Part shown: piece by piece, positions 26,196-36,990 of the stretch
Numbering within the stretch: position 1 is the stretch's first letter
How the letters are laid out: the number at the start of each line of letters is the position of its first letter
Assembly (NCBI GenBank): GCA_023627715.1
Contig: JAMAHW010000036.1
Location: 62,001-126,000, forward strand
DNA from: Periconia sp. R9002
Lineage: Eukaryota > Ascomycota > Dothideomycetes > Pleosporales > Periconiaceae
Direction of reading: 5' to 3'
DNA: 64,000 nt
Translations under genes and position numbers: made by a program
Notes under the pieces: generated by a model
What the model was told of the DNA's origin: nothing
Seen by the model: the letters and a program-made list of their open reading frames with translations, nothing else
Databases searched by the model: none

Positions 26196-26612
26196 CGATA
26201 TCCATTTGCATGTAGACTTCAGTGTAGGAGGTATATAATGAACATTTACTATTGACCTCCTTTTGTTTGAATCTGTTTCTTGTAGGGTTTGGGTGATAGA
26301 TACTGTGGAAAAACCCCTTGCGGGAATCATTGGGATTGAAGCGAATTAAGAACACAGGATCGAACCATCTCAATGCCCGAGTGTATGTACGCGCTAATTT
26401 ACCGTTGCTTGTCAACTACTACGCCTTCATGATTTATACGATTCGATAGAGGAACTCGATTCCATCTCTGCCTTCACTCCAACCAGAAAAACAAGACTGA
26501 CGCCCTCAGGATCTATCTACTATATATAATACACAATATAACACAAATTGATTAGCTAACGTGCTGTGGTTCTCAGTCTGGCTATGGAGCCCCACACATG
26601 CCCGTCGGCCTT
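26196..26612. other. Convergent 3' intergenic region
   Basis: AT-rich gap between the stop codons of the serine hydrolase and the AAA ATPase genes. No gene is seen. Confidence 0.45.
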
Positions 26613-29600
26613 TTATGATCGCACTCTTGCTGAGGACTCGCTAGTCTCGACTATAGGCCCAATGCCAAAGACCCTTCTTTTCTTCTTGCCCTTCTTGTCT
26701 CCGTACTTCTCGTCGAACTTCTTGATCGCATTCAGACTGCTCATGTCTTCGGAGACGCTAGCGCTAATTTCCTGCAATGCCTTGTCGAAATGTCGAGCAT
26801 ATAGCGTACGTTTCTCGGGGAAGTCGTATTTGACACCTTGCAGGAGTTGCAAAGATGGCCTTTGCGAGGAAGGAGGATCGGCGCCTTCTTGAGCAACTGT
26901 AGACTTGACAGCTGCGATGGCGGCTTGCTCATTCTCCTCTTTTACACAGGCCAAGGCGGCAGACACCACGACATTCTTCAAATCTGAGCCGCTGTAAAAA
27001 GGTGTTTGACGAGCGAGATCTGCCAGATCAACAGACTCGTCCAGTTGCTCATCCCGAAGGTGAATCCTGAGGATCTCCTTGCGATCGGTCTCGGCAGGCA
27101 AATCCACAAGCAGACGCCTTGGCAATCGTCGAATCACAGCGTCGTCAAGGTCGAACGGCCGATTTGTCGCGACCATCACGAAAACGGAATTATTGTTCAA
27201 TCCATCCCATTCCTTGAGGAACTGATTGAGGATATCACGAGCTGATGCGCGTTCGCGGGCTCCGTCTCGGGACGATAGAACAGCATCCGCTTCATCAAGG
27301 AAGACAATGCATGGTGATAACTTGCGCGCAAGGGAGAATATCGCAGTCACGTTCTTTTCCCCTTCTCCGACGTACTTATCATGGATCTGACTTCCAGAAA
27401 CCTCGAGAACAGCGCAGCCGCTCTCTTTGGCCACGGCTTTGGCGAGCAGTGTCTTACCAGTGCCTGGGGGGCCGTAGAGAAGCGCCCCCGATATTTTTTC
27501 AGTTGCCAAAACTCCATAGTTGAATGCATCAGGGCGAAGGAACGACATGGATGTGAGCGTGCGGATGGAGTCTACCGTCTCCGATTGCACGTGAACCTCG
27601 TCAAACCCGACCTTGATCTGTTCAGGATTTATTATTCCAGGCATCAGTCGCTTCTCGTACTTATCAGCAGTCGCTGCAATATTTTGAAGTTGCATATTCC
27701 GACGATCCCGAGCCTGCCCAGCCGCCGACTGAGCTCCAGTGAAACTCTTCTTCGCCCTGTACATTGAACTTCTCAATGTCTGATCCTGGACACGCATTTC
27801 AACAGCCCTTTTGAAAAATGAGACCTTGGCTTCATCACTAGCTTTCAAAAGACTCATAGCAAGAGCTACATGGGTCCACTTCAGAACATCACATGCAGGA
27901 TCGATAAGATGTAACCCCAAAGTCATCATTGCTACCCGGTGAACTTCGTCGTGGGTCATGACTCTAGAGCAATACGATTCGGGAAATAAGGCGTCGGGGA
28001 TTCTGGCGGAAGCGATACTGCTGGTACTCGATCGTAGTGAAATTTGTCGAGAAGCCTCGGGGTCCAGAGCATGCAGCATATTCTGGATATGCCTCATGTT
28101 AATACTGCTGAACTTTCGTCTCTCTGTTGAACCGGAAGATCCGCTTAACGCTTCAGAATCGTTTGGTTTTTCTGTTGTTGAATGTTGGTAAAATGCGTTA
28201 CGCAGAGTCTCTAGGTTGCCGGCTGGAACTACGATGCTTCGGAAGTAGCCAGCCTCGCCTTCAGTTTGAATGCCTTGGACGCCATCTGCAGACAATTCGG
28301 GCGTAAGGTCGCGCGAGCAAGTGCTGCCAATGATCATAATTCTCTCTCCAGCATTCCTTCGCTTGCGTACAATTTCCTCGAGTTTCTGGATGATTCGGCT
28401 TCCGTAATGGGTAGCATTTAATTCCTTAAAATCCTGAATATAGACAATTTTCGATTTGTGCGTAATACTTGGATCGTGATGATGAGTCCTTATGCTCGCT
28501 GTGACGTCAAAGGCAGAGGCTGTTCGGCGTGGTATGGCTGAAGAAAGAATCGCCTCTTGTTCATTGGCCGGAATCGAGAAATCGAAAAACTTGGGTCGCG
28601 GTGGCTGTTTCGGCATTTCCACTGAAGCAGAGTCTTCCGAAAAGTGACTTGTTGTATTATGAGATTTTGATATCCGCTTGGTATCAATAGATCCTATGAT
28701 GTGTTCAAGCAAGTTCGAGATCTTCAAGTCCTCCAGTTGAATTTCAGCCTGAGTAAGTGCTCGTCCCCGCACATCGTTCGGAGAGGTATCCTGCTCTTCT
28801 TCTGCCGCCTGTGACCTGAGGTTCTGCGTGAGGTTCTTGAGCATACTTGAGAGAGGGATGATCAAGGGGGGTAACTGTGATGAAAACGGAGACGGAAGTC
28901 CTTTCGGAGACATTGTATTTGAAGTTGCTTCATCTTCATACTCGCCTGCTTCGGGGTTTCCTAAGTCTTCGATCTCGTTGCCAAGCTCCGAACTCAGTCT
29001 ATACGTTTCATAGCCCAAAGAACGTATTGAGTGCAGCGATGGCTCTGAGCTTTCGCCCAGGTAGTCACCACCCAATTCTGCCAGATCCTGAGCAGATAGT
29101 TCGACCAAATCAGCACCTAGCTCTGATGCAATCGTTCTCACAGTCTGGTGTATTGTTCCATCTAGATCAGCGAGTGGAGTGTGGAGTATGATGTTCGTTC
29201 TCGCGGCGGGAAAAGGATCGTTGATCGCAGGTTGCACAGCCGACGATAATGATGCTGCCACTGTCGCACGGATTTCTGCGAAGGTAAAGGGAGAAACATG
29301 GAGTTGATTCTTAGCTTGATCGTGCAATGCTAAGAGAGAGTCCAAGGAGCGCACCGACTCCGCGAGCGCTCGATGTGTTTCCAGGTAATCTTGCTTTATC
29401 TGGGCTGGATGATCCTTTGTTAACGATTTCATGAGTTGTTTCGTTCGGGATAGGTTAAGTTTTACTGCTTGTTGGTGGCGCGTTATCGATTTGCGTAGCT
29501 TTTCAGTAGTAGGCATTAAATCTTCACCATGATCCAGTGTGTCCATATAGCTCTTTTCATCCCCCAAACCCCATTCTGCAGACAGTGTTCTCGCGAAGTC

Positions 29601-30182
29601 CTCACATTGATCTGACACGTCACCGTGCCAGGCAGACGATACCCACTGGTTGAGCAACTGCACACCCATGGAAGGATCGCTTATTGGCACAGAGCACTGC
29701 GCGGAATCGTTCTCATCTTGACGTTTCAATGATAGTGTAATTTCAGCCTTCATGGGCCGAGGCGCACCAGTCGGCAGAGCAGAAGACTGGTCGTATAGGA
29801 TTACCCTTTCCTCTTGGAACCATGTAGGTATGACGACGGGGGGAAGGTCTTGGGCACGATTGCGGCGTTGAGAACGTCTCAGAGCCGAGGAATACCTCCG
29901 AGTCATCTCTCGTGAACGTTGGAGGTTTTGAGCCAGCAACTCTGGATCTTCGGTCGACGCGCCGGCATCTTTTTGCTCTGACGCCTCCCCAGCGCCCTTC
30001 TCATTATCCAATGGACCATTGATATCGTCTACTACGGGTTTTCCATCGGCGCCGGCTGGGGTGCTTGGGTCTGTGGAGTACAGTCGTGTCTGGTATCGAG
30101 ACTGTGGGAATCGGCGACGGCTGATGATTCGCGCTGGAGGCCTATGTAATGATGACCGCAATACCGGCCGAAGTATATACAT
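26613..30182 (-). CDS. Large mitochondrial AAA ATPase (Msp1/ATAD1-like C-terminal module)
   Basis: Intronless, 1189 aa from the ATG at 30182. A longer frame from 30269 exists, but starting at MYILRPVLRSS gives a textbook mitochondrial presequence rich in Arg/Ser with YST near residue 37. The C-terminal AAA module has Walker A GPPGTGKT (904-911), Walker B IVFLDEADAVLSSRD, sensor 1 MVATNRPFDL and an arginine-finger region IRRLPRRLL, ending in the alpha-helical lid. This arrangement is that of the Msp1/ATAD1/katanin clade. Upstream, about residues 330-630 look like a second, worn AAA fold (ELGADLVELSAQDLAEL, then KIVYIQDFKEL and RIMIIGSTCSRDL) without a P-loop. The role is unknown; mitochondrial protein extraction or quality control is a guess from the clade. 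Confidence 0.88.
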   Translation of the reverse strand: MYILRPVLRSSLHRPPARIISRRRFPQSRYQTRLYSTDPSTPAGADGKPVVDDINGPLDNEKGAGEASEQKDAGASTEDPELLAQNLQRSREMTRRYSSALRRSQRRNRAQDLPPVVIPTWFQEERVILYDQSSALPTGAPRPMKAEITLSLKRQDENDSAQCSVPISDPSMGVQLLNQWVSSAWHGDVSDQCEDFARTLSAEWGLGDEKSYMDTLDHGEDLMPTTEKLRKSITRHQQAVKLNLSRTKQLMKSLTKDHPAQIKQDYLETHRALAESVRSLDSLLALHDQAKNQLHVSPFTFAEIRATVAASLSSAVQPAINDPFPAARTNIILHTPLADLDGTIHQTVRTIASELGADLVELSAQDLAELGGDYLGESSEPSLHSIRSLGYETYRLSSELGNEIEDLGNPEAGEYEDEATSNTMSPKGLPSPFSSQLPPLIIPLSSMLKNLTQNLRSQAAEEEQDTSPNDVRGRALTQAEIQLEDLKISNLLEHIIGSIDTKRISKSHNTTSHFSEDSASVEMPKQPPRPKFFDFSIPANEQEAILSSAIPRRTASAFDVTASIRTHHHDPSITHKSKIVYIQDFKELNATHYGSRIIQKLEEIVRKRRNAGERIMIIGSTCSRDLTPELSADGVQGIQTEGEAGYFRSIVVPAGNLETLRNAFYQHSTTEKPNDSEALSGSSGSTERRKFSSINMRHIQNMLHALDPEASRQISLRSSTSSIASARIPDALFPESYCSRVMTHDEVHRVAMMTLGLHLIDPACDVLKWTHVALAMSLLKASDEAKVSFFKRAVEMRVQDQTLRSSMYRAKKSFTGAQSAAGQARDRRNMQLQNIAATADKYEKRLMPGIINPEQIKVGFDEVHVQSETVDSIRTLTSMSFLRPDAFNYGVLATEKISGALLYGPPGTGKTLLAKAVAKESGCAVLEVSGSQIHDKYVGEGEKNVTAIFSLARKLSPCIVFLDEADAVLSSRDGARERASARDILNQFLKEWDGLNNNSVFVMVATNRPFDLDDAVIRRLPRRLLVDLPAETDRKEILRIHLRDEQLDESVDLADLARQTPFYSGSDLKNVVVSAALACVKEENEQAAIAAVKSTVAQEGADPPSSQRPSLQLLQGVKYDFPEKRTLYARHFDKALQEISASVSEDMSSLNAIKKFDEKYGDKKGKKKRRVFGIGPIVETSESSARVRS

Positions 30183-31506
30183 TAGGCGGAAGCCTATGTT
30201 GGAGCTGTGAGTCGTCGAAAACGCGGAGGTCTGAGGAATTGGCCACGACAAGTGAATCGAGTGCTCCAACTTTTACGGAGCGCGCGACCAGGATGCATTG
30301 AAAGACTTGGCAAACCGCGGCCGCTTCAAATCACGCTAAACCGCATTTGATTATCAACTCTGTGTACATGAATTACACCGCCATGAACTACTTGGGGTGA
30401 GAAGTAGTCGATTGATGACTGAGAATAATGCACGAAAGTCTAAGTTTGTCTCTAACCAATCGTGCGGTCTGGCTGTTTACCACAAGCCTGCGTGTTTTAT
30501 ATTGTCAACCCATCAGCTTCTCTCCTCGTTCCTATCCTAAGAACACACTAGAGTTCTGCATTGGTAGTATTTCTGGTGATTATTGATCGTTCATATGATC
30601 GGTTCAACATGCTCTCGATCAAATCACATGTTTCGAAAGCGTTTACTCTTACATATACTGAACATGTCATCCACAGCGTAGTCGTTGCGTCTCCTCAGCG
30701 AGCTATACAAAATGGCAAAGGGTTGTTGTCCAATATTAAATCATGCAAGGATCGATAGAAGACAAGCGGACAGCCTATCTTGTGATAGTTGTCATGGGCG
30801 GGAGCTGGCTTGAAATCATAGCAATCGTCCTTCAATATACATATGAGAAGTGTATTGTCCAGAACATGGGTATTCAGGACCATGGGTCATTGAGCCCGGC
30901 CAATATCAAAATCTGGATTCGTTACGTTGTACTGTATACGATAGGGTATCTATGATGATGGTGATTATGACCAATAATACTACAGACATATGATTGGCTA
31001 TATGCTGCCAGTGTCCTATCCATGGATCGGTAAGTTTGGTCCCCATCCATGATTGAAATGTCTCGATCAGACCAGATTGGTGGGCTTTGGAGCCACCAGT
31101 CATATATAAAGGGTGATGAGGGAGAAAATTTTCTTCCCGGAACTGTGGTATTGAGCTGTGACACCCGACAATCAGATTTAGAAGCGGACCATTTGAAAGT
31201 ATTCGCTGCCTGCAACATGCTACGACCTTTATTACTTCTACTTGCTAATTGCCTCCATTCCCGTTTGATCTGACTCACATCTAATTTTCAGCCCTGATAT
31301 ATTTTACGTTGAAGCATTCCCAGTGCGGCGCGATGAATCCATCTTACGGGAGAGCAGGAGGTAAGAACGAAACACAGTCTTTCCACAATTCGGCTCACAT
31401 AGTAATAGACGCAAACAAGCCTGCTACATTTAGTGTGTTTTCACTACCGTCGACATATGGTTGGCGAGAAACGCCTGGAAACGGTCCCTCCATACAGTGC
31501 ATTGCT
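30183..31506. other. Divergent intergenic region, no gene supported
   Basis: Contains the promoters of the AAA ATPase and the MFS transporter. The transporter frame is open back to 31309 with a further ATG at 31333, so its start could lie slightly upstream. Other ORFs are short and featureless. Confidence 0.4.
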
Positions 31507-32986
31507 ATGTCGGTATCTGAACAGTCCACTGCGAGCAACGAGGATCCAGCCGAGGAGAAAAAGACACCAAGAGAGATTAGTAGAGAAGAACAATGGAAGG
31601 TGCTGATTGCAACTTCCATTTCGAGTTTCTGGGTCATTGGTGAGTCCACGGTCGCCCTACTAGCAGGGATGCATGCTAATGTTAAGGCCTGATGCAAAGT
31701 TTTGGAATTTGGCAACGGCACTACGGTAGCCAGGCGGCAGTGAACGATGGAATCATTCGGCAAAGTAATATGATAGAAAGACCGGTAATCTCCACGATCG
31801 GGTCGTTCGGTAACGGCGGTCTCATCTCAGCATTTGCCATACTGTATTTCCCATATTTGCCACACTTTGGCAAGCGCATACGGGGGATTTGTGCCATAGC
31901 GACGACCCTGATGGCGATTGGGTTTGGGGTAGCCGCCGCTAGTACCCATGTACGTTCTGAACAAGTATCCCAGGTCAAAGCATTACTCATTATTCTCTAG
32001 CTTTGGATGCTGCTTCTCACGCAGGGGCTGCTGGTCGGGCTTGGTGGTGGAATTTTCCTCTCTACCCTTGCTCCAATATTACCAGAATACTTTGAACAGC
32101 ATAGCGGGCTGGCCCAAGGAGTATCGTTAGCAAGTAAGTGTCCAATCCTATCTCAAGATCGTGCTTTCCATATTGACTGTTCGTAGGCGCGTCTGCAGGC
32201 GGGACTGCCCTTTCTCTGGCCACACCCGAATTGCTAGACCACATAGGTAGCCGAGCCACGCTTGGTGTGATGTGCTCTGTCAGCGTGGTTCTTGGAGCAA
32301 TTGTATCGGCCCTCGCTCAACCACCACGGCGATTCACCCGAAGGAGTAATAAAATGGTCAATTGGAAGACGTTCAAAAACCCAATGTTCACGTTACTATT
32401 CGTGGCCAACTTTTTGCATCCGTTAAGCGTTTCCAACCCGGCAACCTTTGGACCCGAATTCAGTGAGGCACTAGGACTCAGTAAACGAACAGGTTCGATG
32501 ATACTGGCGATTGTGAGCGCAGTTGGACTGCCCGCACGACTAGTCACTGGTCATGTGTCGGACCTCGTTGGCCATCAAAACATGCTGCTCCTAGCGACGG
32601 CGGTGTACGCCGTGGGAGTGTGGGGGCTCTGGTCCTCGGCAGCGGCCATGAAGAGTGAAGGGCTCTGGATCGCCTTCAGTGTGTTGTACGGCATCATCAA
32701 CGGAACGTTCAACACTGTGATCAATTCGGCGCAGAAGAAGCTCTTTGGGGATGAAGTATACTATCCTTACAACGGGGCCATGACATCGATACGCGGCATC
32801 GGATACTTCATCAGCCTTCCCATAGCGGGCTCGTTGGTGAGACGGGTGGAAGACGACAAGTTGGATACAGAGGCGTTCAAGAAGCCGATCTGTTACACTG
32901 GCATGGTCCTGACGCTTTCGGTGGCATGCCTCGTGAGCGTGCGTAGTCTTGACGCCAAGAGAGTGGGATGGAAATGGGTTCGATGA
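31507..32986 (+). CDS. MFS transporter, monocarboxylate transporter (SLC16/Mch)-like
   Basis: Four exons (31507-31639, 31687-31949, 32001-32133, 32187-32986) with very short introns of 47, 51 and 53 nt give 442 aa. The first hydrophobic segment (ATSISSFWVIGLMQSFGIW) is assembled across intron 1. The MCT-type features are SFGNGGLISAF, the glycine-rich GLLVGLGGGIFLSTLAP helix and SLASASAGGTALSLATPELL, each formed or continued across a splice. A cytosolic loop with RRFTRRSNK separates the two halves, and FNTVINSAQKKLFGD and RGIGYFISLPIAGSL lie in the second half. The family moves monocarboxylates, but fungal members are diverse and the substrate is unknown. The start at 31507 gives a normal acidic cytosolic N-terminus; upstream in-frame starts at 31309 (TTG) and 31333 (ATG) are less convincing. 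Confidence 0.85.
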
Positions 32987-33588
32987 ATGCACGTCGAGAG
33001 AGGGTAGTCGGGAGCGGCGCTAGACGGGGGTGCCCCTGCCTTGGCTCTATCTAGGATTATCGGCGGTCCGATGTCGTTTGTTGACGACCTTTTCAATGAA
33101 TGGCATTCTGTGAGTATTTTCTTTTTATCATCAATGGTGATTGATTATTGTTATTGCCCATGCATACCTGCAAAAGTACTTGAGTATGTAGTTAGTTACT
33201 GCTCGCATCAGACGCCGCGCAATTGATTCCCTGCGTGCCGCAAAGAATTGCATAATATGTATGTAGTAAAGTACATGTAGCCATTGTTGTTCTGTTGATT
33301 CCATATTCCTGGTGATGCTTGACCTGCATTGGCCTGCGGCGTGCGCCATCGCATTCCACTCCACTCCACAGCAACCCATCATTCACTCTCTCTCCCCCTT
33401 CTCCCTTCCCTCCTTTCACCTCTCCATCACCTCTCACTTCTTCCCCTCCCGCATTCACCGGCGTCTAGGCAGGTGCAGGAGCAGGAGCAGGAGCAGGTAC
33501 CCGCGCAGCGCAATTGAAACGCCATGAGCCAATAAAGTCACTCGGCCATTGAAATGTCCCAGCTCGTCGCCGTCACTTCAACTGCGCC
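32987..33588. other. Promoter region with CT tract and GGAGCA repeat
   Basis: Precedes the WD40 gene. About 33381-33450 is an almost pure C/T tract on the plus strand, followed at 33470-33497 by a GGAGCA hexamer microsatellite of about four units. No ORF is supported. Confidence 0.5.
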
Positions 33589-36500
33589 ATGTCACTCACG
33601 CCCTCCCATCCACGGACGATGAGCCCGGCATGGGGTAGCTCGCTCAAACTCACGCCCACCCCGTCACCCTTCCTCAAGAGCACGCCGCTTCGCTCGCCCA
33701 CCAAAACCACCCGCTGCGAGGCCAATCTAGCCCTTCGTCAAGTCATTGGAACCACCGCTGTCTCGCCCAATGCCTTCGATAGCCTCCCCCAAGCGCGATC
33801 ATTCGCATTCACGGCTGGCGCTGCCGCCGTCATCACCAAAGTCGACGACGAGCACCGCGTTTCACAGCGCTTTTTTCGCGCCCGGCCCACTACAAACCCC
33901 ATCAACTCATCCGCATCCGTTTACGGCGGCCCGTCCACCCCTACTCAGAACGAAAGCAGAAACCGCACCGCCGCGTCTCTGCGCGATACCGCCGCAGGCC
34001 CTTCCCCGCTAGCTTCTCCCGCCGCGCACGAGTGGAACGAATCCCCCTCCAACAAAGCATGGTCTTCTCGCGAGAGGATCAAAGCCGCCACGTGCGTGTC
34101 TTTTAGTCCAGATGGGAAATTTTTGGCAGTGGGCGAAGTCAGACCCCATCATCACATCCACAAGCATGCCAATGAGAACTAACAAGAACAGACAGGATAC
34201 AGGCCGCGTGTGCTCATCTTCTCTCTGTCTTCTGATGCCCCTTCAGACACGCCTCTTACTTCCCTCGCCGATCATACCTTTGGTGTAAAGTGCCTTGCTT
34301 TCTCGCCCGACTCTCAGTACCTGGCAAGTCTAGGTGCTTCCAACGATGGCTTCCTTTACGTTTGGAATATAAACTCAAAGACGGGGGCGGCAACATTGCA
34401 CGCCAGCAATAAGTGTACGAGCAATATCAGCCAGATGGCATGGATGGGGGCTAGTCTTGTAACGTATGTATACATGGGTTCCGCACGCACTCTCGTAGCT
34501 AACGATGCCCAGAGTTGGCACGAGGCATGTCAAAGTCTGGCGGACAGAGGACCCTAATCCGACTCAGCGGCTTTCCAAGATTCGGCAGAGTGAAGCTCCG
34601 CTCATTTCAAACAGTACACATAAAACTCTCTACGGACGAAACTGCATCCTCGAAAATCTGCTCGACGCCAATTTCTCTAGCATGGTAGCTGTGGCTTCTT
34701 CCAAAGCCATTGTAGGGACCGACAAGGGCTACCTCTGTTTGCTGGATGATAGCGACGGAACACAGCGCTTCTCTAAAGTAATGGACATCGGTTTTACCGT
34801 GACATCTTTGGCAATTGATCGTCGAGGATGTCTGCATGTGGCAAGCAATGAAGGAAGTCTGAGATCATTAGCGGTTGATGAAGTCCTACAAACAGCCGCA
34901 TTGGTACCAGTCTCTCCGTCTCCTGCAGAACCTCCGGCAATTACATTAAGCACAGCCCCGAGTGCTATTCAAGTTGTTGCCTCACTAGATGACTATATCA
35001 TTACCGTGGACTCTGAGCGTTCGATCCGTTTGTCGCACTGCGCCGGCACGGACGACAAGGGCTCGATAGGAGACATTGTACAAACACTGTCGGGCCATGG
35101 ACGTCCCGTGCTTGGCGTTACCACTCTTGCGAGACCCAATGCTGAAGATGCCTGCTTCTGTACTTGGTCCGCCGGAGGATCTGTTCTTTTCTGGGGTCAT
35201 GATGGATCATGCAAAGCCACCATTCAAGTCCACCTTGAGCAGTTCGAGGGGATGGACGAATCTAATGTTAATGAATTAAGGACAGTACAACCTTCCTCCA
35301 ATGCCAGCTTTCTCGTTACAGGTGACAAATATGGCATCGTTCGGTATGACAATCCAATTCGAATCATACAGGAGGTTGCTGACATATTGCCAGAGTGATT
35401 GATTGCACAACGAAGACGTGCTTATATGAATCTAAAGCTCACTCTAGCGAGATCACTAGCGTTAGTATATACGAGGGCCACGGTTCTGCATATATCGCAA
35501 GCAGTGCACGAGACCGCATGGTTCAAATCTTTCATCGGAAAGATGATGATTGGGAATTGATGCAAACGTTAGACGAGCATGTCGGAGCAGTCACCGGGGT
35601 AGTCTTTTCGCGAAATGGAGAACGACTTGTGTCCATGAGTTCCGATCGCACTGTTGTTGTCCGCGAATTAGTAACTGCCCACGAAGGGAAGGAGCCGATG
35701 AGGGCGTTTCTAATACGGCGAACGATTATACTGAAATCCTCGCCCGTCTCTATGGTTTGGGACGTTGACCAAGATGATGTCTTGCTGCTCTCGACCATCG
35801 ACCGCCAGGTACACAAGTATGATCTACGCAATGGTCAATGCCGAAGCAGTTTCCGTGCGTCTGATGGCGATGGAGGCGATGCTGTCGTGCTGTCATCTCT
35901 GCTACATATTGCACGAACATGGGGGTCACCACTTATTGCGGGCGTGTCCAGCACAGATAAATCCATTAGGCTTTACGAGGAGACTGGCTCTTTGGTCGCT
36001 CGGGATTGGGGACACACAGAGGGAGTGACGGACATTGCTTTCATAGAAAGCAGTACCGGAGATGATGACAGCGCAGACAAATCGTTAGTGACTGTGGCAG
36101 TAGACGGTACGATCTTCGTATGGGGTCTTTTGCTTCAGCCTGTGAATCGGCAGGATATCTCAAAGACCATGGACCTTCTCGGGCCAAGTACGCCGACAAA
36201 TCAGAACCTGTTGGCAAGCAAACCTCCCCTACGACGTGTCTACTCTCAATCAGAGCTAGCCAGATTCCAACGCTCTCCCGACGACGACCAGGCCACACCG
36301 ACTGGGAGTAGGTCTCCCAAACTACGCAAGAGAGTGTCGAAATTTTCGTTGGCTTCGACACCCAAGTTGGAGCCTTCACCGCTGCCGAGTCAGCCACGCG
36401 AGAGGGTTATGGGCACCATGCGACGATCGAACCGAAACCGATCCCCTTCGCCGCCAAGCCCACGGCATCCGCATGTGACCAAGCGACGCTCGTCGGTAGA

Positions 36501-36990
36501 TGTCCGTCTTCGAGGCAAGGCCCCAGCGAACGAATTTGGGAGCCTCGGTGCTCTGACCGAGTCTCTCACTCGCACCCTCCGTGCTTATCGAAAACGATTG
36601 GCGACTAGTAACGACAGCTTGAGTATTGAGCTCGTGCAGGAAGTGGAGCGCGAACTGGCTCTTACGACACGGGCAGTTGGCGAGAAGGCCAAGTCGAGTG
36701 ATGCTTTCAATGAGACGGTAATGCAAAAACTGCTGGATCAGTATTCGGAGCGGCTGCTTAGCACTCTAGACGAGAAGATCGCCGCGAGTGTTGCTTTTCG
36801 AGTGCGAGAAAACAGCGAAAGTGGGATATCTACCGGGGGGCTGGCATCTCCAGCGTTGGATGGGGGGAAAGAGAAGGCGACGGACAAGGAAAGGGACGAG
36901 GAGGTCGAGACGAAAAGAAATGATGAAAATGGGGGTGGGGAAAATTCTGCGGGTGACGGCGCTGGGCTTGTCAACGGAGACAGCAAGTGA
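33589..36990 (+). CDS. WD40-repeat protein, MABP1/WDR62-like
   Basis: Four exons (33589-34137, 34192-34463, 34513-35343, 35394-36990), introns of 54, 49 and 50 nt, 1082 aa. After a Ser/Pro-rich N-terminus with cyclin-kinase-like SP/TP sites, two stacked beta-propellers begin with CVSFSPDGKFLAVGE-TGYRPRVLIFSL, where the first splice joins the very conserved GE/GYxPRV block. The second splice gives VGTRHVKVW and the third joins YGIVR to VIDCTTKTC. Further blades are LAFSPDSQYLASLG, EHVGAVTGVVFSRNGERLVS and GVTDIAF. The C-terminal 330 residues are basic, Ser-rich and disordered, ending with a likely helix (LVQEVERELALTTRAV) and an acidic tail. Animal WDR62/MAPKBP1 are JNK scaffolds and spindle-pole proteins; a matching fungal role is not shown here. 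Confidence 0.87.
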
